Below, piece by piece: positions 57,814-64,000 of a stretch of DNA of 64,000 bases. The DNA is taken from assembly GCF_014211915.1 (NCBI RefSeq), contig NZ_CP060039.1, positions 2,666,001 to 2,730,000 of the forward strand. Direction: 5' to 3'. This stretch comes from Burkholderia cenocepacia (GTDB lineage: Bacteria > Pseudomonadota > Gammaproteobacteria > Burkholderiales > Burkholderiaceae). The notes below the pieces were generated by a model that saw only the letters and a program-made list of their open reading frames with translations, was not told where the DNA came from and searched no databases. The position numbers were made by a program, and so were the translations under genes. The stretch's first letter is position 1. Every line of letters starts with the position of its first letter.

Positions 57814-60333
57814 TTACTTGCTCTCGAACATGTCCATGATCTGCTGCTTCTCCTGCGGCGTGACGGGCGGCGGCGCCAGCCCGGCCGCGCCGGCCGAACC
57901 GAGGGCGTCGTTCGCGCTGATCGCGTTCTCCGCCGGGTTGATGTCGACGTTCGCGATGAAGCCGTTGCCCGGCGTGCGATCGGCGTAGTACAGCTCGCCG
58001 TCGATCGTCGTCAGGCCGTCCGGCATCGGCATCTGCTGCTCGGGCACGCCGTTCAGCGCGGTGCGCATGTAGTTCACCCAGATCGGCAGCGCGAGCTGCG
58101 CGCCGAATTCACGGCTGCCCAGGCTCTTCGGCTGGTCGAAGCCCATCCACGCGACCGCGACGAGCGACTGCTGGTAGCCGGCGAACCAGCCGTCCTTCGC
58201 ATCGTTCGTCGTACCCGTCTTGCCCTGCAGGTCGTTGCGGCCCAGCGCGTTGGTGCCCGCGCCCGTGCCGGCCGTCGCGACCGAATGCAGCAGGCTGTTC
58301 ATCACGTACGCGTTGCGGCCTTCGATCGTGCGCGGCGCCGTACCGCCCGCGACCACCGGCTGCGACTTCTGCAGCGGCTGGCCGCGTGCGTCGTCGACTT
58401 CGGCGATCAGGTACGGATCGACCTTGTAGCCGCCGTTCGCGAACACCGCGTAGCCGGTCGCGAGCTGCAGCGGCGTCACGAGGCCCGCGCCGAGCGCCAT
58501 CGGCAGGTACGGCGGCGTCTTCGCCGGATCGAAACCGAAGCGCTGCGTCACGTACTGCTGCGCGTACTGCGTGCCGATCGACGCGAGGATCCGGATCGAC
58601 ACCAGGTTCTTCGAACGCTGCAGGCCGGTGCGCATCGTCATCGGGCCGTCCGGCTGGTCGTCGTCCTTCGGCTCCCACGCGGTGCCGCCCGGCACGCTCG
58701 GCGGGAAGTACAGCGGCGCGTCGTTGATCATCGTCGCCGGCCCGAGCCCCTTGTCGAGCGACGCCGAGTAGATGAACGGCTTGAACGACGAGCCCGGCTG
58801 CCGCCACGCCTGCGTCACGTGGTTGAACTTGCTCTTGTTGAAGTCGAAGCCGCCGACGAGCGAGCGGATCGCACCGTCCTGCGGCGCGATCGCGACGAGC
58901 GCGCCTTCGACCTGCGGCAGCTGCACCACCTGCCAGCCGGTCTTGCCGTCCTTCAGCACGCGCACGACCGAGCCCGGCTTGATACGCAGCGCGTTGTTCG
59001 CACGGGCGCCCAGCGCGGCCGACACGAAACGCAGCCCGGCCGGGCCGATCGTCGTGGTCGCGCCGCCGACGAACTGCACCTCGACCGCGTTCGGCGATGC
59101 CGACAGCACGACCGCCGATTGCAGGTCGCCGTTGTCCGGGTGATCGGCGAGCGCATCGTCGATCGCCTCGTCGCGTTCGTCGCCGGCCGCGGGCAGGTTG
59201 ATCGACGCTTCGGGGCCGCGGTAGCCGTGACGGCGCTCGTAGTCGAGAATGCCGCGACGCACGGCCTGATACGCGGCTTCCTGGTCGGCCGAGTTGATCG
59301 TCGTCGTGACGGTCAGCCCGCGCGTGTAGGTTTCGTCCTTGTACTGCTGGTACATCATCTGCCGCACCATCTCGGCGACGTACTCGCCGTGCACCGCGTA
59401 CTGGTTGCCCGGCGTGCGCACGTGGATCTCTTCCTTGATCGCCTCGTCGTACTGCGGCTGCGTGATGTAGCCGATGTCGAGCATGCGCTTCAGGATGTAT
59501 TCCTGACGCACCTTCGCACGCTTCGGATTCACGACCGGGTTGTACGCGGACGGCGCCTTCGGCAGCCCCGCGAGCATCGCCGCTTCCGCGAGCGTGATGT
59601 CCTTCAGGTCCTTGCCGAAATACACGCGCGCCGCGGCCGCGAAGCCGTACGAACGCTGGCCGAGATAGATCTGGTTCATGTACAGCTCGAGGATCTGGTC
59701 CTTCGTCAGGGCCTTCTCGATCTTGTACGCGAGCAGCATTTCGTAGATCTTGCGCGTGTAGGTCTTCTCGCTCGACAGGAAGAAGTTGCGCGCCACCTGC
59801 ATCGTGATCGTGCTCGCGCCCTGGCGCGCGCCGCCGTGCATCAGGTCGGCCACGCCCGCGCGCAGGATGCCGAGGAAATCGACGCCGCCGTGTTCGTAGA
59901 AGCGGTAGTCCTCGATCGCGAGCACGGCCTTCTTCATCACGTCGGGAATGTCCTGGAAGCGCACGAGGCTGCGGCGCTCCTCGCCGAACTCGCCGATCAG
60001 CACGTGATCGGCGGTAAACACACGCAGCGGCACCTTCGGCTGATAGTTGGTCAGCGCATCGAGCGACGGCAGTTGCGGCGCCATCACGACCAGCGCGTAG
60101 CCGACGATCAGCGCGCCGACGACCGCGAGCGTCGCGAACAGGCCGACGAACCACAGCGCGACGCGCGAACCGAACGTGCGCCGGCGCCCTCCGCCGCCGC
60201 TGCGCTGCTGCGCGCGGCGGCCGTCGTCGCGATCGTCGTCATCGGGGTAATAGGCTCCGGACGGCGAACGGCGCAGCGTGTAGTGGGGCTCGTTCCTGTC
60301 GGAAGAAGAAGGCGGTCGTTTGATAATTGGCAT
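57814..60333 (-). CDS. mrcA: Penicillin-binding protein 1A (bifunctional transglycosylase/transpeptidase)
   Basis: 839 aa, polymerises and cross-links peptidoglycan. A ~55-residue cytoplasmic tail rich in Asp/Arg/Gly ([13 protein letters not shown]) precedes one membrane helix (~60-82). The transglycosylase domain has catalytic Glu in AIEDYRFYEHGGVD (~140) and the GASTITMQVARNFF motif. The penicillin-binding transpeptidase has nucleophile Ser in PGSSFKPFIY (~490), SKN in QRSKNLV, and KTGTTNDAKDGWF. The 443-nt region upstream holds the promoter elements and inverted repeats listed separately and no credible gene. Confidence 0.95.
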   Translation of the reverse strand: MPIIKRPPSSSDRNEPHYTLRRSPSGAYYPDDDDRDDGRRAQQRSGGGGRRRTFGSRVALWFVGLFATLAVVGALIVGYALVVMAPQLPSLDALTNYQPKVPLRVFTADHVLIGEFGEERRSLVRFQDIPDVMKKAVLAIEDYRFYEHGGVDFLGILRAGVADLMHGGARQGASTITMQVARNFFLSSEKTYTRKIYEMLLAYKIEKALTKDQILELYMNQIYLGQRSYGFAAAARVYFGKDLKDITLAEAAMLAGLPKAPSAYNPVVNPKRAKVRQEYILKRMLDIGYITQPQYDEAIKEEIHVRTPGNQYAVHGEYVAEMVRQMMYQQYKDETYTRGLTVTTTINSADQEAAYQAVRRGILDYERRHGYRGPEASINLPAAGDERDEAIDDALADHPDNGDLQSAVVLSASPNAVEVQFVGGATTTIGPAGLRFVSAALGARANNALRIKPGSVVRVLKDGKTGWQVVQLPQVEGALVAIAPQDGAIRSLVGGFDFNKSKFNHVTQAWRQPGSSFKPFIYSASLDKGLGPATMINDAPLYFPPSVPGGTAWEPKDDDQPDGPMTMRTGLQRSKNLVSIRILASIGTQYAQQYVTQRFGFDPAKTPPYLPMALGAGLVTPLQLATGYAVFANGGYKVDPYLIAEVDDARGQPLQKSQPVVAGGTAPRTIEGRNAYVMNSLLHSVATAGTGAGTNALGRNDLQGKTGTTNDAKDGWFAGYQQSLVAVAWMGFDQPKSLGSREFGAQLALPIWVNYMRTALNGVPEQQMPMPDGLTTIDGELYYADRTPGNGFIANVDINPAENAISANDALGSAGAAGLAPPPVTPQEKQQIMDMFESK

Positions 60334-60416
60334 GTCGGAATGGCGGGCGTACGTGGCGCCCTCGGACGCATGCGGAAATGCAAGCGGATGAATCTGAGTG
60401 GGTGCATCGAGATGCG

Positions 60417-60471
60417 GCTGTCACGTCGACAGACCCCGCCGCGCGGCGATCCGTTCCCGCGACGTGACAGC
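60417..60471. repeat. 12-bp inverted repeat enclosing a second palindrome in the mrcA leader
   Basis: Perfect arms GCTGTCACGTCG (60417-60428) and CGACGTGACAGC (60460-60471). Between them lies the self-complementary CGCCGCGCGGCG (60437-60448). The left arm extends into CTGTC-ACGTC-GACAG, itself palindromic. A minus-strand -10-like TAAAAT (60474-60479) sits just above the right arm, so the repeat falls at or just after the likely mrcA start site. Confidence 0.6.
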
Positions 60472-60646
60472 GCATTTTAATGAAATCGACCGGGCGCCTT
60501 CGCGATTTTTTGTAAAAATTCCCCCAATGCCGTGATTTGCGGAACGTATTGTCGGCATCCTCGGCCTATGATGGACACGCGATACGGCACGCACGGGCGA
60601 ATTTCTTTCAGTCGCGAAAGGTTTGCCGTCCTGATGCGCGAGCCGC

Positions 60647-60674
60647 TTGAACTCGCGCGTTTAAGCCGTATTTA
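60647..60674 (+). promoter_or_regulatory. Candidate pspA promoter
   Basis: -35 TTGAAC (60647-60652), 16-bp spacer, -10 TATTTA (60669-60674), 103 nt before the start codon. No sigma54-type TGGCAC-N5-TTGC element was found, unlike enterobacterial psp. Confidence 0.5.
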
Positions 60675-60776
60675 AGTGAACCGGTGGTGTAATATCCGCC
60701 GGCTCACGCGGGCCGGAACCGGCTCGCGACGGGCATTGCCGCGGTCACGCGGCGCCTTTCAACCACGGAGGATTTC

Positions 60777-61457
60777 ATGTCGCTTTTCGACTCTATTTCG
60801 CGCACGATCAAAGGCCTGCTGAACGATGCGGCCGATTCGGTACAGGATCCGTCGCGCGACGCACGGCAGATCGTGCGGGAGCTCGACGACAGCATCGGCC
60901 GTGCCGAGAATTCGCTGATCGAAATCGAGGCACAGGTCGCGACCCAGCGCAGCAAGCGCGATGCGGCCGACGACAAGGTCAGGAAGTACGAGGACGGCGC
61001 GAAGCGCGCGCTGCAGGGCGGCGACGAAGCGCTCGCCCGCGAAGCGCTCGCGGCCCAGTCGAACGCGGAAGCCGAGCGCGACGCGCTCGCGGCCGAGCTG
61101 ACGACGCTCGAGCCGTCGGTCGAGAAGCTGAAGGGGCAGATCGCCGACATGCGCCAGCGCCGCAACGATCTGAACGCACGCTCGAACATCCTGCAGGCGA
61201 AGCAGGAAATCGCGCAGGCGAAGGACGTCGCAGCCAGCGCGCTGGGCGGCATCGGCGGCAAGAACCTGTCCGAGGATTTTCAGAAGCTCGAGGACAAGGT
61301 CGCGCTGCAGAACGCGCGCTCGGACGCACGCCTCAATTCGGCCGACACGTCGAGCGGCAAGGCGCTCGACGACAAGCTCGCCGCGCTGAACAAGGGCCCG
61401 TCGGTGGAAGATCGCCTCGCCGCACTGAAGAAACAGCTCGATACGCCCGCGCAGTAA
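60777..61457 (+). CDS. pspA: PspA/IM30 family membrane-protecting protein
   Basis: 226 aa, almost wholly coiled coil (heptads across ~25-190: RQIVRELDDSIGRAENSL ... KVRKYEDGAKRALQGGDE). A GGAGG precedes the ATG. An ESCRT-III-related protein that coats and stabilises damaged inner membrane. No pspF/pspB/pspC genes are nearby; instead a TPR membrane protein follows. Confidence 0.9.
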   Translation: MSLFDSISRTIKGLLNDAADSVQDPSRDARQIVRELDDSIGRAENSLIEIEAQVATQRSKRDAADDKVRKYEDGAKRALQGGDEALAREALAAQSNAEAERDALAAELTTLEPSVEKLKGQIADMRQRRNDLNARSNILQAKQEIAQAKDVAASALGGIGGKNLSEDFQKLEDKVALQNARSDARLNSADTSSGKALDDKLAALNKGPSVEDRLAALKKQLDTPAQ

Positions 61458-61545
61458 CCCGCCGCGGGCCACCGCGCCGCGCCCCGGCCCGGGCGCGCGG
61501 CGCGAACCGATCGTCAGGAGACGGGCGCGTGCGCCCGGTTCGACC

Positions 61546-62724
61546 ATGAAGAAATCTCTCGCCGCACTCGGCCTCTCGCTGATGTTGCTGTCGTCCGCCG
61601 CGTTTGCGGTCCCGTCGCTGCAGCAGGTCGAGCAATCGATCGCGCAGCGCAACTGGCAGCAAGCCGACACGCAGCTGTCGCAAGTCATCGACGCCCATCC
61701 GAACAACGCGCACGCGCGCTACCTGTATGCGCAGGTGCTGGACCGCGAAGGCCGCGCGTCCGACGCGCTCGCGCAACTGCAGCGCGCCAAATCGCTCGAT
61801 CCGCAACTGAAGTTCACCGACGCGTCGCGCTTCGCGCAAACGGAGTCGCGCATTCGCGCCGACGCCGCGCGCGTGAGCGGCAATCCGCCGTCGGCCACGC
61901 AGGCCGGCACGCTGCAGCCGGGGCTCGCCCCCGCCGTCGCGCCGGCCGAAAAACACGGCCCGTCGACCGGCATGTGGATCGGCCTCGGGCTGATCGTCGC
62001 CGTGATCGCGCTGGTGCTGCGCTGGACACTGCGGCGCGCGCGCACGGCCGACAACGGCCGCGCCGACGACGAGCGCCGCACGCAGCTCAAGCGTGCGACC
62101 GACGTGCTGAACGACATCCGGCCGCTCAAGCTCGATGCGAAGCTGTCGACGGCGCCCGGCGCCGCGGCGCTGACCGGCGAACTCGAAGCGATCGAGAGCG
62201 ACGCGCGCACGCTCGTCGAGACGCTGTCGAACGGCAAGAATCCGGTGCCGCCGTATCGCGTCGACGAGCTCGAACAGCGTCACGCCAGCGTGAAAGCGCG
62301 CGTCGAAGGCCGCCCCGACCCGGCCGCGCAGCCCGCGGCGCCGGTGAACGGCAGCGGCTCCGTGTACGCGCAGGAAGCCGATCGCATGACCGGCGCGCAA
62401 GGCCAGCCGTATCAGCAACAGCCCTACCCGCCGCAACAGCCCTATCCGCAACAGCAGCCGCCCGTCGTGATCCAGCAAGGCGGCGGTTTCGGCGGCGGCA
62501 TGGGCGGGCTCCTGACCGGCGTGCTGCTCGGCGAAGCGATGTCGGGCGGCCGCGAACGCGTGGTCGAACGCGACGTGATCGTCGACGGCGAGCACCGCAG
62601 GCAGGAAGCCGACCCGGGCTTCGACCTCGGCCGCGGCGACGATTCGAACTGGAGCGACGGCAGCGGCGGCGGCGGGATGGACCTCGGCAGCAACGACGAC
62701 GGCTGGACCGACGACAACACCTGA
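61546..62724 (+). CDS. TPR membrane protein with Pro/Gln- and Gly-rich tail
   Basis: 392 aa. Signal peptide MKKSLAALGLSLMLLSSAAFA-V, then two or three tetratricopeptide-like repeats (~30-105). A lone transmembrane helix (MWIGLGLIVAVIALVLRW, ~147-164) precedes a coiled segment and a low-complexity QQPYP repeat with a glycine-rich GGGFGGGMGGLLTGVLLGEAMSGG patch (~310-335). The tail is acidic (DLGRGDDSNWSDGSGG). 88 nt after pspA on the same strand, so probably part of the same envelope-stress unit. Function unknown. Confidence 0.8.
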   Translation: MKKSLAALGLSLMLLSSAAFAVPSLQQVEQSIAQRNWQQADTQLSQVIDAHPNNAHARYLYAQVLDREGRASDALAQLQRAKSLDPQLKFTDASRFAQTESRIRADAARVSGNPPSATQAGTLQPGLAPAVAPAEKHGPSTGMWIGLGLIVAVIALVLRWTLRRARTADNGRADDERRTQLKRATDVLNDIRPLKLDAKLSTAPGAAALTGELEAIESDARTLVETLSNGKNPVPPYRVDELEQRHASVKARVEGRPDPAAQPAAPVNGSGSVYAQEADRMTGAQGQPYQQQPYPPQQPYPQQQPPVVIQQGGGFGGGMGGLLTGVLLGEAMSGGRERVVERDVIVDGEHRRQEADPGFDLGRGDDSNWSDGSGGGGMDLGSNDDGWTDDNT

Positions 62725-62964
62725 GCGAGTACCCGCGCACCGGGCGCCGACCTGCCTGTCGACGCCCGGCCTCCCCCGCCACGCCCGCCTGCACGACCGG
62801 CCGCGCCCGACGCGCGGATTTGTCAATCATTTCAAGATGGACTACCGGCAATGGGGCACGTTCGCTATCATGCGGCCATCGGCGTGCCACCGACCTCATT
62901 CGACGCAAAGCAATCCTGCGCGTCGCGGCACGCCTCCCTCGCCCCAACCAGGAGAAAGCCGCTC

Positions 62965-63396
62965 ATGAGCATCATCAAGGAATTCAAGGAGTTCGCCGTC
63001 AAGGGCAACGTGATGGATCTCGCCGTCGGCGTGATCATCGGCGGCGCGTTCTCGAAGATCGTCGACTCGGTCGTGAAGGACCTCATCATGCCGGTCATCG
63101 GTGTGCTGACCGGCGGTCTGGATTTCTCGAACAAGTTCGTTCTGCTCGGCACCATCCCCCCGTCGTTCAAGGGTAATCCCGATTCGTTCAAGGACCTGCA
63201 AGCCGCGGGCGTCGCCGCATTCGGCTACGGCTCGTTCATCACGGTGGCGATCAATTTCGTGATCCTTGCGTTCATCATTTTCCTGATGGTGAAATTCATC
63301 AACAAGCTGCGCAAGCCGGAAGAAGCCGCGCCGGCCGCGACGCCGGAAGACGTCGTGCTGCTGCGCGAGATCCGCGATTCGCTCAAGCAGCGCTGA
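62965..63396 (+). CDS. mscL: Large-conductance mechanosensitive channel
   Basis: 143 aa from ATG 62965, with AGGAG 11 nt upstream. N-terminal amphipathic [20 protein letters not shown], two membrane helices ([20 protein letters not shown] and [19 protein letters not shown]), a periplasmic loop and a C-terminal helical bundle ending [11 protein letters not shown]. Opens on osmotic downshock. It is last in the pspA-TPR-mscL group but 240 nt from the TPR gene. Confidence 0.97.
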   Translation: MSIIKEFKEFAVKGNVMDLAVGVIIGGAFSKIVDSVVKDLIMPVIGVLTGGLDFSNKFVLLGTIPPSFKGNPDSFKDLQAAGVAAFGYGSFITVAINFVILAFIIFLMVKFINKLRKPEEAAPAATPEDVVLLREIRDSLKQR

Positions 63397-63417
63397 GCGC
63401 CTCACGCGCCGCCCGCC

Positions 63418-63443
63418 AGGCCCGCCCCGTGCGGGCCTTTTTA
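63418..63443 (+). terminator. mscL terminator
   Basis: AGGCCCGC-CCCGT-GCGGGCCT followed by TTTTATT. Between it and the next gene (to 63729) I see only a -10-like TATAAA (63641-63646) and no credible ORF. Confidence 0.88.
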
Positions 63444-63729
63444 TTGCGCGCGCGATGCGCCGCCGCATGCGGCCCATCTCACTTTTTTGTGACGAGCGAA
63501 TGCACGCGCGGGAAAAGCAGGTCTATGATGGAGACTAAACGACAGTACGGGCGCCAAGACGCTGGCTGTGTCGATCATGGCGAGCAGGTCGACGGGAGAC
63601 ATTGATCGTCGTACTGCACGAATGCAGCATTTTCGTGTGCTATAAAGGATCGACATGCGGCGTACATAGCCGGGAGTGGGTCGCATGAAAGTGCCGCATT
63701 TCTTGCAATTGTTTTTGAGGCGAGTGTTT

Positions 63730-64000
63730 ATGTCCTTCCCGAAAAAACGTCGGCGTGCGCCGCAGGATGGCCAGGAATCGTTCCTCGCGGTCTTGCGCCA
63801 CTCGAAGCCGTTTGCCCAGCTCGACACCAAGATTGCCCGCGCCCGCGCGCAGGACGAACCCGTCCTCTATGCGCACGTGCTGCCCGGCCTCGACGTGCTC
63901 CTGTGCAGCGTGCGCGGCGCGCAGCCGCCGTATCCGGCCATCGCCGAGCTGCGCAAGCGCTGCATCGAATCGATCGCCAACGCGCTCGAGCAGCCGCTCG
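63730..64000 (+). CDS. Unknown gene, truncated by the window end
   Basis: At least 90 codons from ATG 63730 with GAGG 9 nt upstream; in-frame ATG 63685 (GGAG 8 nt upstream) is possible, but codons between the two (TTG, TTT, CAA, AGG) are unlike local coding. N-terminus SFPKKRRRAPQDGQE is strongly basic, followed by FLAVLRHSKPFAQLDTKIARARAQDEPVLYAHVLPGLDVLLCSVRGAQPP. No family recognised. Confidence 0.65.
   Translation, partial: MSFPKKRRRAPQDGQESFLAVLRHSKPFAQLDTKIARARAQDEPVLYAHVLPGLDVLLCSVRGAQPPYPAIAELRKRCIESIANALEQPL

Noticed and set aside
60361..60760. Possible sigma54 promoter for pspA, as in enterobacteria
   Set aside because: No GG-N10-GC element with TGGCAC/TTGC character in the region; a sigma70-like pair fits better.
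62400..62470. Tandem repeat or CRISPR-like array
   Set aside because: The CCG-CAA-CAG periodicity encodes the QQPYP repeat inside the TPR gene. No spacers, and no CRISPR anywhere in the window.

Overview
The window is high-GC chromosomal DNA (third codon positions almost always G or C) and reads as the main chromosome of a Burkholderia, most likely of the cepacia complex. The evidence is protein content and gene order: tig-clpP-clpX-lon, ompR-envZ next to ahpC-ahpD, ispD-ispF next to mfd, and purL next to a dadA-like gene. It is almost entirely core genome. I see no transposase, integrase, phage gene, CRISPR array or rRNA. Three tRNA genes are present (Val-UAC, Asp-GUC, Leu-UAG), none with an island attached.

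Layout. 1-1147: 3' end of a secreted or glycosidase-like gene and a strong bidirectional terminator. 1162-8636, all minus: a membrane diguanylate cyclase, then a beta-oxidation group (fadB-like fusion enzyme, nicotinamidase, thiolase) behind a well-formed promoter with an overlapping palindrome, then an AlkK-like acyl-CoA ligase. 8815-12630, plus: selO, msrB, yciB, bolA and a periplasmic parvulin. 12802-17419, minus: purL and a GNAT enzyme. 17747-22379, plus: dadA-like, nnr, pgi. 22448-25840: an orphan ABC ATPase and tesA sharing one CATG at their starts, then ppiD. 26004-32582, minus: tRNA-Asp, tRNA-Val, lon, clpX, clpP, tig, a proteostasis block. 32974-35818: glycerate kinase, a MarR regulator and a PanE-type reductase. 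35932-40780: LuxR-type regulator, porin, MFS transporter and HDAC-like amidohydrolase. 40892-46073: small membrane or secreted proteins, tRNA-Leu, a squalene/phytoene-synthase homologue with eroded Asp motifs, and the DUF1501-DUF1800 pair. 46341-49811: ompR-envZ and ahpC-ahpD. 49942-57730: ispF, ispD, mfd, argE-like, a PLP dehydratase and a DUF3574 lipoprotein. 57814-63396: mrcA, pspA, a TPR membrane protein and mscL. A truncated unknown gene ends the window.

The most striking anomaly is that three proteostasis genes (the parvulin gene, lon and clpX) each lack one base inside a G/C run, which shifts the frame. In each case adding one base restores a family-length protein. Sequencing error is the simplest explanation, and raw reads would settle it.

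I did not find a convincing undescribed multi-gene system. The best leads are the LuxR-porin-MFS-HDAC group, the degenerate prenyl-synthase homologue, the 12-bp inverted repeat around a second palindrome ahead of mrcA, and several promoter or operator arrangements (fadB, ompR, ahpC, tesA). Assignments rest on reading the sequence and remembered family features. No database search was run.
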